A DNA stretch of 64,000 nucleotides from Diogma glabrata (Eukaryota > Arthropoda > Insecta > Diptera > Cylindrotomidae). Numbering within the stretch: position 1 is the first letter of the stretch; each line of letters opens with the position of its first letter. The stretch is taken from positions 177,698-241,697 of the forward strand of contig CAVNZG010001099.1 of assembly GCA_963693315.1 (NCBI GenBank). The letters are read 5' to 3'. This document shows, in pieces, positions 1 through 12,832 of the stretch. The notes beneath the pieces are model-generated. The model was given only the letters and a program-made list of their open reading frames with translations, made no database searches and was not told where the DNA came from. Both the position numbers and the translations under genes were made by a program.

Positions 1-240
1 CTTGGTATAAATTGATTGATTCAGCATAAGCTTATGTGTTGTTACTGTTACAAAAATAGTTATTCATGATCATTATCGTTATTGTCATTAATGCTGAGGT
101 TTGGAATGAAATAACTGATTCAACATAGTCCTACGTATTGATGCTGTTGTCACATTCATCATTCTACATTCATAATTGATAATATTATTAATGCTGATGC
201 CAGGAATGAATTAATTGTGTATGCTGAAGGTGTACCAACT
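1..240. repeat. Decayed tandem repeat of about 100 bp
   Basis: Two to three diverged units are visible. The phrase 'attgattgattcagcata' recurs in altered form near 112, and 'aatgctgaggtttggaatga' recurs near 195 as 'aatgctgatgccaggaatga'. No coding potential is seen. The array may continue to the left of the window. Confidence 0.5.
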
Positions 241-1840
241 ATAACAAGGTTGTGGGTGAGTTGCTTTCTAAAATCCAGATATTTTGTGAGTCTCTTTTAA
301 GTTCAATTAATTTTATTTTTGTATTTGTTAACTTTTAGTATAAAATAATTAAATCTAGTATAAACATGATTTCCATGTTTGTCTAAATAAATATTTAGTC
401 ATCAAGGCGTGAGAGTGATTTCGTTCTGTCCCCCGATGGCAGTTCCCATAAATATTAAAAATGTCTTACAGAAAAAAAAATTTTTATCTCACACAATTTC
501 TTTGTTGGCACCAGGCTTAGTTTATTTATAAAACCTTGGAATACTGAAGCTATCCCGTGATAGCCAGGTGTGCGAAGCCAGTGTAAAGAGTGCAAAAAAG
601 TGTAAAGCCTAGGCTGATTACTGGACAGGGCTCTCAAGTATGGGATTTCGGTTGATGGTCATGATAGTCAATATTTATATTCCTTTTATTACAATAGAAC
701 CTAGCTTAGAATAATATATCTCATTCGCTTGTATCTATTGTTTGACTCATTTGTGCATACTTACTAGCTTTGTACTGCTGCTTGGGTGTTGTTGTCGTGC
801 TAGACCCGGTTCTTCTCAACTGGGGAACTTTTACTGCGAGACATGTGAGGTTACACAAATCTTAATACAGTGGACCAACAAACCTCTTGCTTCATCGGCC
901 AAGAATATGGACGCAAGTGAAATTAAACAACGCGATACATTAAATGAATGTCCTTTATTATCATTAAAAATACAACATATATCATTTTCAAAATTTTGCA
1001 TCATGGTTGTACAACGTCTACAATTTTCAAAATCTTTCATCGTGTTACTCAACATCTTATAATGTGCTGATCGTCTGGTTGTCTTGGGAAAAGCATTCAA
1101 CTCACAACTCGTAGGGCTTGAAATAGGTACCATAAGAATTGCAATCATCTTTTCTTCAATAAAGCTTCTTGCTTATCAATTTATTTCTTCGCAATTCAGT
1201 TTATTAAACTGTCTGTAATGCTCGCAATTTGGTTCTGTCCAGCATGTGATGCTGGTAGGTTCTAACTTAGAACAATTTGGGTCTGTGTAGGGTGGATTAA
1301 CTGGAATCTAAAGCTCGACAGATCAGACACCTAGACCGGGTGCATTATAAGCAGAGATAAGGTCTTTGTTAATTCATCCTATACATCCCATCCTTGAACT
1401 ACCAACCTTTATGTTGTGAAATATCATAATTTCAATTCGACAAATCACAATGTACATACATTAAATCGGACGAGGCGCACTGCAATTTTAAAAATTTGTT
1501 ATCAAACGTAAATAAAGAAACAATGAAATGATGACGCCCATTGCAATTTAAAAATATCATGTTAAACGTATGACTTTTGTATGATCATATGACTTTTTCC
1601 TTTGTAACTTTTTTTTTCTCTTACATATTTCAATAAGAAAAAATGAAATAGGAATATTGGATTTCTTCTCTTCCAATTGTTTTTCTATTAAAATGCTTCA
1701 CAACTTCAGCAGAAACTAGTTTTTTCATTTTGATAGATAACGAAAGAGACATAATGACAATGAATCATCTGTTCACTTTGTTTATTCCTAAGACTAGAAC
1801 ATTATTAATACTAGGTAGCATATTGCTTAATTTTCGGTCA
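241..1840. other. AT-rich non-coding stretch
   Basis: No gene recognised. Open frames of 100-110 codons overlap on opposite strands at 742-1148 but match nothing I know. A roughly 60-bp segment at 1258-1325 (containing 'ggattaactggaatct') recurs in inverse orientation at about 11795-11855, so it belongs to an unclassified dispersed repeat. Confidence 0.5.
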
Positions 1841-2240
1841 GTTGAATTTTGATATTAAATCAAAAAAATTGAATTTAAATTCAGTTCATGTTTAATAATT
1901 GATTAAACTAGTTGTTGTTTGATGTCAAATCAAAATTTAATAATAAAAAAATTGGTATTTTTGAAAGTTATTGTTTGATATTAAATCAAAAATAGAAATT
2001 AAAATTAAGTTAGCTTTTGAATTCAAACCAAAAAGTTTTATATTTTTGTAAGTTAGTTTTGGATTTTCAATCGAAAAATTAATAAAAATTAGATTCTGTT
2101 AGTGCTTAATTTTAAATTAAAAATGATTAAAAACTAAAATCAGTTGATGTTTGATTGTTAAAATCGAAAAATGAATAAAAATAAAATAATCAAATTTATG
2201 GAATAAAAATATGTTAAACTTTAATTTAATTTGCAAGTGT
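1841..2240. repeat. Degenerate AT-rich tandem repeat
   Basis: The phrase 'tttgatattaaatcaaaaa' and close variants recur about every 60 bp across the block. Units have diverged through substitutions and small indels. There is no coding signal. Confidence 0.5.
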
Positions 2241-2352
2241 TTTTATTTTTATCAAGCTTATTCCACATTAAATTGAAATAAATAAATTGGACTAAACTAC
2301 GTCAGCTTTTTTTTTTGTGAAGTGTAGAAAATATTGGGCTTGAAGAAATTAA

Positions 2353-2655
2353 ATGAAAACAGAAAATGTCAAACTTTTTATGATAGCCGGAAGAATTTTT
2401 GGACATGCAATTAAATATGCTTGCATGGCACATTGTGGTGATATAATAATAGCAAAACTACCAACAATTCCAATAGTGCATATATGCAAAAGAGTTGTGG
2501 GCTTACCGGGTGATAAAATTATAGTTCGAACATCAGTTAATTGTAATCCAATTTCAAGTAGTCATAAACATAATTCAAAAATTGGATACAATTATGAAGA
2601 CGATGGAAACAATTTCGATGAATCCACGTATCTAGACAATTTTGGGGAAACATAA
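2353..2655 (+). pseudogene. IMMP1L-like (mitochondrial inner membrane protease subunit 1), catalytic-serine segment missing
   Basis: The 100-codon frame resembles the S26-family mitochondrial inner membrane peptidase subunit 1, which removes sorting signals from imported proteins at the inner membrane. Residues 18-27 (AIKYACMAHC) match the N-terminal region of animal homologues. Residues 29-55 contain GDIIIAK and ICKRVVGLPGDKI, which is the catalytic-lysine box (KRVVG). The two blocks abut directly. About 40 residues that normally lie between them, including the GPSMEPT-type box with the nucleophilic serine, are absent. After residue 60 the frame drifts into low-complexity sequence and stops, without the C-terminal GDN box; animal homologues are about 160-190 residues. 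It therefore cannot be an active peptidase as read. It could be an old retrocopy, or less likely exons of a spliced gene. Flanks are AT-rich filler. Confidence 0.7.
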
Positions 2656-5600
2656 AACAAAAATTAGAAGGAAAACAAGCGACATATAAGAACGAAAGTT
2701 GCTTGAAACATTGAAGTCAACAATCAGCTATAAAATTAAGGTAAGATTTAATTTGTCTATTTTATTGTTATAAAATTTTTGAATTTTTATTGATTATATT
2801 ATAAGACCATCATGGTCTTATAAGCTAGTAATTTTATTTAGAGATTTTTCCTTGGTGGAGTCTGGTATTTTAGTACAGTCCCAGTACATTAAAATACCCC
2901 TCATAATTTACTTCTCTTTTGCGAAGAAGTTCATAGCGGTTCAATACTGACTGTCAGGTATTTCATTTGTTCTGTATATATCTTTATGCTTTAAATTCTC
3001 CTTTCTAAAATTTTAGTTTTCATCAAACCAGCTTTCTGATACATTAACATCGCTTTTAACCTTTACAATCACCTCCCTGTAAGAGTTTTTTTTAATCAGT
3101 ACGACTACATCATCAGCGTAAGCCTCTAAGAGATAACTGCAGAGTTCTGTGTTATTTCAAAGCTGTCGAATAAAATATTCCATAAAATCTGACTAAAGTG
3201 GTTGAATCTGTTAGATTGAAAAATAATTGTTAGTAACAACGTGGAACCGAATTGGGTTTGGTAATATGACGAAAATTTTCTGTGGTAGCCACATACATTA
3301 AAATGTGTGCCTTTTAAACACAAATAAGAATATTAAAAATGGGACATTTAGCGTTTGGAGTTCCTTTTAATCTTCAAAGGATAAAAAGCCTCTTCAAATA
3401 AATTTACCAACAAAAACTTTATTCATATAGCATTAAAACTCCATTATACTTGAACAATTTCCTTAACTTTAATACTATTAAATTCTCTTAATAGATTGAT
3501 TAATGTTCCAACAACAATTTAACTTTTATTTATTTGTTTCCGTTTTTGTATTTTTAGTTTTTAAGAACAAAGTTTATCCATGTTAAATTTGTTTGTATGT
3601 AGGTCAAGATGTTAATGGAATTGATATATAAGGTTCAATCAACAAAATAAAACAACAAAAAAAAAAACAAAAGAAAAACTTTTCCAACAAGTTTGTCGTT
3701 ACAATTTGTCAATATTGATTTTATTGAACATCAATATTTTCCAGTAAATTTCTTATCATGACATGCGGTCAAAAGTTTTTTGTTTTATTTAGTATAATAA
3801 ATTTTGTATAAAAATGCTTCTAATGTTGATTAAAATGTATAGAAAAAGTTAAAGGAATTTATTTCTTCATTGAATATTAGAGAGAATAAGTTAGATTCGT
3901 AAATTTATAAGTTGAAAACACAAAAAACCACTGAATTTTACTTTGGAAGTTGATTATTTTTAATAGTTACAAAAATAAGTAAGGGATAAACAAATAAATT
4001 GCCGTTAGCGTTAATTTTTTACATGTCTAACATACAAAATTTTTTGAGACAACATTCAACACCTAAAATAACGATAATTTTTTTACTATTACAACAACAA
4101 AATAAGTAGGAGTCATATATTTTGTCCCTAAGGTTAAGGTAACATATAAACCAGCGAATTTTCGATCCGAAAAATACGTACAATAGTGTGGTCTTAGTAA
4201 TATACAATTGGTACGTGACTTTGAATTAAAAAATAATTGCTTAAGAAATATATTCCGATTTATAATAAACATATTTTTTATTGGTTTTGAATTTGGTTCA
4301 ATTGACAATATCAAACCTCAGTTCTTGTACTAGTTATTGTTGATGGGTAGTGACATGAAAAATTAAAATAAATTCTATCCCAAAATTAGGTTCGGTGTAT
4401 ATTTTTTGCAATCAAGGCCGATTAGACCTGGTGGTATAACGGCCATCATGTTTTTATACATTGGATTCAGACAAATGAGTTTTCTCACGCCAATACCTAA
4501 AATATTTACGTCAATTCTCAATAATTCTCGACTTTCAGGGTTTAATAAAACAGCTAGCACAGTTCGCATAATAAAAGTCAAATTCAATATTTATACACAA
4601 TTTTATCAAAACAGTATCAAAAGTCTTCGACATATAGTCCTACACCACTTTCCTAAACCACATCCTAATCTACCCTATAAAAAATGTTAAAAAACAGTAG
4701 TAAAACTAGTAATAACAATCTTGTGTTTTTCATAAATCTCAAATAAATCTAAATATATACTTAATGCTCCAGTTTAACAAAACTATAGTATCACGACGTT
4801 TATAAACATATTGATCGCCCTTCAACGGAAGCAAATAAATTATTAATACACAACAACATCACCTACCAGAAAATATATCCAATTCCTAACTCTTCAATTT
4901 TCAGCATTGTATTATTGTAAGACTAAGAAGAATGAAAAGAAAATCCAAAGAAATATTTCTGAATACTAAATTATTTAAATAAATAAAATAAAATAGTGCA
5001 AACAAATTCAAATGAAACACAGTTAAAAGTTTCAAGTTTCTTTTTTTGTTTCCTTATTCTTTTTATTCTTTTATTTTTGATCCTGCTTGCTTCTTATGTT
5101 CTTACAAACAAACAGAACAAATAATTCGCATTTTTAGATTCATACAATTTTTATTCTCAGCAATTTTTTTGTTTACTTATTTATTTTTGTTTCTTATTTG
5201 TACTTTTTAGAAACAAATAAAAAAAGCTTACAAAATAAAGAAATGAAAAACGAAGAATATAGTAGAACAAAAAATAAAAGAAAATACTGAATTACTTATT
5301 TTTCCATATATATAACTAAAACTTTTATTTTATATACACAAGATAAATAAAAAGTATAAAATTTTCTAGAATTAAAAGTTATATTTATTGAAAAATGTCA
5401 GTTCACCATGAAAGGATGAGAGTTTGGAAAGATACACAACTCAATGGAAGTATTTAAATACAATATGCCCCGAGAATAATTTTTTCTATTTCTGGAAATA
5501 TCTTTTTATTAATCCATTTAAATATTGTGATTCCTAGTTATTACATTTAAGTTTCTACTTTTTTAAAAAAATTTTCTCCGAACAATTTATGAAAATAAAA

Positions 5601-5819
5601 CTAATATAAAATTTGTTGTGTGGGAGGAAAAATATGTATGTAGGAATAAAGTAATAAGAAACGTATGTAATTGTTCGTTCGTTAATTAAAATAAAAAAGT
5701 GCTTTTTTCTATTTTATTAACAAATGGAAACAGTCATGGGAAATCATTCTTGAACAAAATATGAGGATAAATAAGAGAAAAATTTAAATTGAAATAAACA
5801 AAACAATTTAAAGAAAGAT
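2656..5819. other. AT-rich non-coding stretch
   Basis: No recognisable gene. A perfect 10-bp inverted pair around one base (ataagaccat/atggtcttat) sits near 2800-2822, and a related 'gaccatgatggt' motif recurs near 7552. Open frames at 4375-4690 overlap on both strands, have ordinary amino-acid composition, and match no family I recognise. The rest is A/T runs. Confidence 0.5.
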
Positions 5820-6660
5820 ATGACCACTAGTACCAGAACAAGCCAAGGTTGTAAAAGGATTACATTTCTACAACCGAAGCCAGTCATAGTGGCAGTAAAG
5901 GAGATGTTACCAGTTCAACTTCGGCATTAAACTGATGATAGGCACACCATTATCAACAAATCTTCAGACAGATTCTGTAGTCGATCCAGTAAGAAAGGGT
6001 TCATATTATAAATAAAAAAGGCTTGCAGTGGAATGACTATTAACATATGACAAATTAAAATTAAAATTGAGCCAGAAAGACCATGGTGTAGGAACGCGTA
6101 TTCAAAACGTTCAAAGCTGCTATCTCCTCTAACTGGGATGCTATCTCCTCTAACTGGGAAGACAACGTAAACGCTTGACAGCAGCCTAACCTATTAAAAA
6201 CGAAAAGGTGTTAATCATTTTGAAAGAACATCACCAGTGAATGCTAGTTATAATAAACCTGGCCAAGATCGACTTAAATCGATTTGTATTATACAACATT
6301 CCAAAGCAAATACGATCACAAATCCAGTTTATATCCAAAATTAATAGATTGTTATCACGAGAAAACAAACATCTTGTTCGAGGTTTTCCTACGATAAAAT
6401 AACGGATAAACTGATATAAATTTGACGGTGAAAGATTCAAGAAAAACCATAGATAGATGGCAGATGTCAGGAGGCTATATTTATGTTGGAGAACAGTTGT
6501 AGTGACTGAATTTGTAAGTTAACCGTTTTTAGTTGCAACAGATATAGAAGGTGATAGAAATAGACGAGAAGATTTATTGTTGCCATCACAACTTATCTTT
6601 TGTTTGTAAGATTCATTTTAATCGGGGAAAAAAGTTGTAGAAATAAAATTTTTAAACCTA
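5820..6660. other. Mixed-composition relic, origin unknown
   Basis: This block has less extreme base composition than its neighbours, which suggests a decayed mobile element or coding relic. It includes a 21-bp tandem duplication ('tatctcctctaactggga' twice) at about 6119-6161. No frame stays open long enough to assign a family. Confidence 0.35.
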
Positions 6661-7655
6661 AACGCTAAAGATCATTCTTGTCAAAAAAGTTGGAAAAAGT
6701 GATTACCAAGCATAAATGAAACACCTTTCCATGAACACCGTTTGAAAAAAAAGCATGAAATTTGCATTATTTGTGCATGATAATCCACGTGTCAAATATT
6801 TTGCATAAAAAATGTTATGCACATGATGTGCATTATTCCATGCACAAATTTCATACTTATGTATTACGAATAATAAAAACGAAGCGAAACTTAACTAGTT
6901 TAATCAAAATAACACTAAACTAAAGAATGAAAAAGAATTTCTAAATTTTATAAAATGCTTGGTGAAATGAAAACTGGTGAGATAATATGACTTTCGTAAT
7001 ATTAAATTGAAGAATTGTATCTAACTTTAATCTAAAAATATGTGCAAAAGAGTTTGTGAAAACAATGAAAACAAATACAAAAAACAAACGGACACGAATT
7101 AATTTTAGTGATTCCAAAAAATTATTGTTTTTTTTTTAATTTTTGTTTGCATTGTTTCATGTCGGTTTACTTATGCTTAAATTTGTCTTCCTATAATATT
7201 AAGAAATTGTTGAAATTAGTATTATTTTTTCAATGTTAGTCAAATTTTTAAATTTTTTCGGCTCTGATCTTTTTTTTCAATTAAGAATGGCAAAAACACA
7301 TAAACAAACAAATGGCAAAAATACACAAATTCATTTTCAATTAACAACTTAATAATACGACCACTTTCTAGTCTACAAACGATTCATAATGTACCAGAAT
7401 AATGTAAAGAACACTGGTCCGGTTAGTATGAATACCAACAGCAGACCATCGGAGTTCTGCGCGCCTAGTGAGATTTTATTCCGATGAGCGACAGTCATGT
7501 GGAAACGAGAATCAGCGTCCCCCAATCCAGCACAATAAAAAAACTTAGAAGACCATGATGGTTTTATACCAATTCAAAAATAAAATTCAAAGAATTTAAT
7601 AAAAAAATTAATAGACAAAAACTTAACTGAAGACAGTTGATGGTGGACCTCTGAC
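6661..7655. other. AT-rich non-coding stretch
   Basis: Nothing recognised apart from repeated 'gtgcat/atgcac' words near 6770-6850. Confidence 0.45.
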
Positions 7656-7659
7656 GATA

Positions 7660-7835
7660 ATGCGCAAGTCATTGTATGTCGCACCCGTTATTATATTCAA
7701 AATTATACATCCGACCCAATTATATCCAACATAGAAAGGCGACGTACGCACTCATATGTCGCACCCGTTAATATATCCAAAATTATATATATCCAACCCA
7801 ATTATATCCAATGTAGAAGGGCGACTTTAAAAAAG
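7660..7835. repeat. Two-unit tandem repeat of about 80 bp
   Basis: Two units share 'tatgtcgcacccgtta', then 'ccaattatatccaa', then a 'gaaagg/gaaggg cgac' end. The second unit runs into HINE-like copy B. Confidence 0.65.
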
Positions 7836-9420
7836 CAAAAAAAAAATGTATGTCACAACCGACGAAATCTAGAACACAACTGAAGGGATTCGAAAAATTT
7901 TGAATTCTAAATATAGGTACACTCAATGGTAAGAGCCGAAGGACGATGTGTTCGATAACTGTACCGGAAGTGTGTCAAAAAAATCGTCAAGTGTGTCAAA
8001 ACAAGGAAATATGCATATTTTTTGCTTAAAAATGTTCATTTTAAGTGATAATGAGTAGGACCAAGGAATGTGGAGAAATGTGGATGGTCGGGATTGGTAT
8101 GTGAGATCAAAAACTAGATTATTGCATTAGAAGTTTGTCAAAAAAATGTGGTCAAGTGTATCAAAAGAAAGATTTTTATTCATTTTTTTACCTAATTTTT
8201 TGGAAAAAAATAAATTAATTATTTGTTTGAAATGAAATTTTATTATTATTATAGAAAATTATGGCATTATAATCTTGTCAAAAAAATGTTATCAAGTGTG
8301 TCAAAAGAAAGATTTTTATTTTTTGTTTTACCCAATTTTTTGGATAAAAATAAAATTAATTATTTGTTGGAAATGAAATTTTATTATTATTATTGAGAAT
8401 TATGGCATTATAAGTTTGTCAAAAAATTAATGTCAAGTGCGTCAAAAAACGGTTTCATTTATTTTTTTAGCCAATTTTTTGGAAAAAAAATGTATTTATT
8501 TTATGACGTAAATGTAATTGGAAATGAAATTGGACATGGAAATTTTTGAATTTGTTATAGTTTTTGAAATATTTTTGGAATTTTGAAAAATGCTTGTATT
8601 TTTGATTTTGTAATAATTTTTGCAATATTTTTAGAATTTCGGAAAAAGTTTTAATTTTTAATTTTGTAAGAGTTTTTGGATTATTTTTAGAATTTTGAAA
8701 AATTTTCAGTTTTTGATTTTATAATAATTTTTGGAATTTTGAAAAAAATTTGTATTTTTGATTTTGTAATAATTTTTGCAATATTTTTCGAATTTTGGAA
8801 AAAGTTTGAATTTATAAGAATTATTGGAATATTATTGGAATTTAGAAAAAGTTTAAATATTTGATTTTATTCTAATTTTTGGAATTCTGAAAAAGTTTCA
8901 ATTTTTGATTTTGTTATAATTTTTGCAATATTTTTAGAATTTTGAAAAAACAGAGCTTTTGAATTTTATATATATTTTTAGAATTTTAAAAAACAATTCA
9001 ATTTTTGATTATGAAAGAATTTTTGGAATATTTTTAGAATTTTGAAAAATTTTAAATTTTATTATAATTTTTGTTATTTTGAAAAAGTTTGAATTTTTGA
9101 TTTTGTAATAATTTTTGCAATATTTTTAGAATATTGGAAAAGTTTGAATTTTGAAGTATTTGGGAATATTATTGGAATTTAGAAACAGTTTAAATATTTG
9201 ATTTTATTCTAAGTTTTGGAATCTGTTTGGAATTTTGAAAAAAGTTTGATTTTATTTTATTTTTACAATATTTTTGGAATTTCGAAAGAAATATGAATTT
9301 ATGATTTTGTAATATTTTCTCGAAACGCTAAATGGAGAGGTTTTTGAGTTTGCTGAGTGTATCATCTTTTCACTAAATTATGTTAAATTATGATCTGTTA
9401 TTATTTTCCGGCAACGTATT
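7822..9420 (+). mobile_element. HINE-like repeat, copy B (truncated at both ends)
   Basis: Same family as the copies at 9419, 25934, 30720 and 36655. It lacks the terminal hairpin and begins within the 'cacaaccgacgaaatctag' segment. An internal array follows, built around 'tcaagtgtgtcaaaagaaag' (anchor at 8152, 8292 and 8433, period 140-141). After it come many units of about 57 bp of the type 'tttttgattttgtaataatt' at 8540-9330. It ends abruptly at 9420, where copy A begins. No protein is encoded. Confidence 0.75.
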
Positions 9421-10855
9421 ACTTCGGTCTGAAAGACCTAAGTATTACATTCATGAGCTCAAAGTGAAATTCTTACCCCCAATTTTTTTGGCATTTCTCG
9501 ACGTTTTAGGACCTACTGATTCTAAAAAAGCAAAAAAAAATGTATATCTGTCTGTCGGCCGGCCGGCCGTCCGTCCGTCACAACCGACGAAATCTAGAAA
9601 ACGGCTGGGCGGATTTGAAAAAAATTTTTTTTTTCTAAAAATAGGTTTACTCAATGTGAAGAACCGAAAGGACAATGTGTTCGATAACTGTACCGGAAGT
9701 ATGTCCAAAAATCGTCAAGTGTGTCAAAACAAGGAAATTCGCATATTTTTTGATTAAAAAACTTTCATTTTAAGTGATTACGAGTAGGAACATTGAATTT
9801 GGAGAAATCTTGATGGATGGGATTGGTTTGTGAGACCAAAATCTAGATTATTGCAGTTTGTCAAAAAAACGTTGTCAAGTGTGTCAAAAGAAAGATTTTT
9901 ATTTATTGTTTTTCCCAATTTTTTGGAAAAAAATTAAATTAAAATTTTGTTTGAACTAAAATTTTATTATTATTATGGAGAATTACGGCATTATAAGTTT
10001 GTCAAAAAAATGTTGTCAAGTGTGTCAAAAGAAAAATTTAATTCATATTTTCACCCAATTTTTTACAAAAATAAAATTAATAATTTTTATGACATGAAAA
10101 TTTTATTATTATTATAGAGAATTATGGCATTATAAATTTGTCAAAAACATAATGTCAAGCGTGTCAAAAAATGATTTCATTTATGACGTAAATATAATTG
10201 AAAATGAAATTGGATATGGAAATTAATTAATTTGTTATAGTTTTTGAAATATTTTTGGGAATTTTGAAAAAAGTTTGTATTTTTGATTTTGTAATAGTTT
10301 TTGCAATATTTTTAGAATTTTGGAAAAAGTTTTAATTTTTGATTTTGTAAGAACATTTAGAAAATTTTTGGAATTTTGAAAAATTTGAAATTTTTGATTT
10401 TATTATAATTTTTGGAATTTTGATAAAATTTTTAATTTTTGATTTTGTAATAATTTTTGGCATATGTTTAGAATTTTGCAAAAGTTTGATTTTGTTATAA
10501 TTTTTACAATATTTTTGGGATTTCAAAAGAAATATATGAATTTGTGATTTTGAAGTTTGCTGATTGTATAATCTTTTCACTAAATTATGTTAATTTATGG
10601 TCTGTTATAATTTTCCAACCACGTATTAATGTTTCATGTTAGTTTTGTAATACATATCTAAATAGAGATAAAAAATACATTCACTTTAACAAAAAGTTAT
10701 GTTTGATATACTTCGCTGCCCAAAACTAAAAACCATGTCCTCATAAAAGTTTTTTGCCGAAAATTATATCAAAATCCTTAACCCAGACCGAAGTCTTGAT
10801 ATCTCGCTGTGTCTAGCTGTGAGATTTCAGCCTCTCTATATTTTATTTTTCAATT
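9419..10855 (+). mobile_element. HINE-like repeat, copy A (both ends present)
   Basis: It starts with a terminal hairpin (ACTTCGGTCT-GAA-AGACCTAAGT, 9421-9443) and a GC-rich 'ggccggccggccgtccgtcc' block. The 139-141-bp array follows (anchors at 9875, 10016 and 10155), then 55-60-bp AT units. It ends in 'agctgtgagatttcagcctc'. A sub-terminal 'cagaccgaagt' near 10785 is the inverse of the 'acttcggtctg' in the starting hairpin. Sub-terminal inverted repeats, a hairpin at one end and central tandem repeats are the described layout of HINE/DINE-1 (Helentron-associated) elements; that assignment is inferred. The long open frames inside it are not considered coding. Confidence 0.75.
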
Positions 10856-11750
10856 ACCGAACACTTTTCTTTAAAAAAAATTAGAAATCGAATTTGTATT
10901 ATCTTTTAAATATAATTTATGACTCGATAATAAGATGTTTTATGTTAAAAAAATGGCTGATCAAATTATTTCCAAAATAAATCACTATCTAATAATCTTG
11001 TTCTAATTTTAAGCGCGGACTAACATTATTTTTGCAAAATGCAACCATAAATAGTATTTTTTTCTAAAATAAACGAAAGATAAGAGGTTGATTGCAATAC
11101 ATTCATTGCATTTGTTATACACAATACGTTTATATTAAAAAACCATTTACGAATCCACAGTTTACTCCATCTACCATACAAACATCTTTTTGTTGGTTTT
11201 TAACACGTAAAACGTGCACAGAATTTATGAACACCCTTTTCTTCATTTAAGAATACAAGCAAAAAGAACTGCAGATGTTCATGTATTGCAATAATTCATT
11301 TCTTTCTCTGTTTTTTTTTATAATATGGAGGGAGAAATTTAAACGAAAGCAATTTTTTTGTTTCATTTTTATATTAACAAGGAAGATAAACAAAATTCGA
11401 TGGAATGCAAATATATAATCAAAAACTATTATAACCTTGATGTTTCGAATGGATCAAAGAAAATATCAGGTGTACCGATGATTATTAATAGAAATGTTGA
11501 TATTTAGAGTTTTCAGTTTTCATATTTGCATCTCTTTTGTTTTGTTAAATATATCAAAACAAATAAACACAATAATATTATCTAGGTATGGAAGATGCGA
11601 ATACATAACAACGAATTTAGAAAATCATATGTTGGAAGAGGTGATCAATAGGTTTTATGTATGGTGATCTGTTGTAAAAATGTAAAATTACAATAATGCA
11701 AGACATGTAGTTTGTTAGCTCAAGGATGGAAAATATAAACTGTGTTAAGT
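10856..11750. other. AT-rich non-coding stretch
   Basis: No gene or repeat structure recognised. Confidence 0.45.
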
Positions 11751-12275
11751 TAGTCTTTGCTGTTAGTGCAACTTTTTTGGTTGTTTGAACTGTCAAGCCC
11801 TAGATTCCAGTTAACACGCTTATACAGAACTAAATTGTTCTGAATTAAATTTTACAAACGATACATGTTGAGCAGTACCAAATTGTGGGCATAACACCAG
11901 AGTGCGCGCGTTCGGATAACGGATAACGACAAAATGAGTAGAAGAGACTCTCAGGACCCCAAAATGCTGAGGAAGCCAAGATCATTACCAATTCCAGTAC
12001 TACGTTTATGAGTCACTCACCCCAAGATTGTAGCGGACCCAACTGCTCTTCACCTCCTTCACACCTAGCCTATCATCATGCGTATTTTGATTTAGTACAA
12101 ATAAATGAGTGGGTTGCGCCAATTGTAACGTCGATTGTTGAAGAATAATCATAAACAAGTTTTAATTCAGTGTAATTGTTACGCCGAATGTAAAGACAAT
12201 AGTTGAACAACAATCATAAAAATAATATTAACTCAGTGTAGTCATGAATAAAACAACCCAATATTCAAGATCCCA
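11751..12275. repeat. Unclassified repeat with an internal 60-bp tandem duplication
   Basis: A more balanced-composition block contains the inverse copy of the 1258-1325 segment (11795-11855). It ends in two diverged units of about 60 bp at 12121-12240, each with 'attgt(a/t)acg' at the start and 'cagtgta' at the end. It may be a fragment of an LTR or non-autonomous element, but I see no ends that prove this. Confidence 0.45.
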
Positions 12276-12832
12276 TCCTCGTTCGTGTTTGTCGGTTGTA
12301 CTGCACATGGGAGGATGTTTTAGATTTCTCTAAAAGATGAATCGTAGAAGTTGTATTTATAATAGATTGACAGTTTGGCAACATTTCTTTGGTGTTGGAG
12401 TGGATCAAGTACATCAGTTAACGCATGATATCAATCAACCGTATTGCCTTTCTCTGCACAGAGTCTAGGCATTTTATTGTGGAACGACAGGCACCTCAAA
12501 CATGAAAACAATACTCCCAACATGGGCGGATAAATGACTTATAAATATAAAAAAGTTGCTCAGATTTAAAAATATTCTTTCATCGGCTCAAGAATCCTAA
12601 TTTTTGTATTGCAGTTTTTGCTAGACTAAACACAAGTTTGTTCCATTTCATATTACTTTCAATGATAACTGCGAGAAGTTTAATCGATTTAACCTCATGT
12701 AATACCTCGTGGTTTTTCATAATGGGGCAGTCTTTATGTCGTTCCATCCGTGAAAGTCTACATAGCTTGGTTTTGGCAGGGTTAAACTCAACAAGATTGG
12801 TATCTGGGAGACCTCCACCTCCAAATATTCCA

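Noticed and set aside
742..1148. Frames of 106 and 105 codons on opposite strands, the plus one with a hydrophobic start like a signal peptide
   Set aside because: They overlap each other, carry low-complexity tails and have no recognisable domain.
4375..4690. Overlapping frames of 70 (minus) and 94 (plus) codons with ordinary composition
   Set aside because: No family recognised on either strand and no clear splice or promoter context. A database search could revive it as an exon.
9380..9757. 125-codon frame and its relatives at 30220-30522 and 30789-31225
   Set aside because: They fall in the GC-rich end of the HINE-like repeat, are open on both strands, and change frame between copies; no conserved protein is supported.
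7822..10855. CRISPR-like array from the regular 140-bp spacing
   Set aside because: Whole units are repeated and diverged, with no short constant repeat and unique spacers, and the context is eukaryotic transposons.
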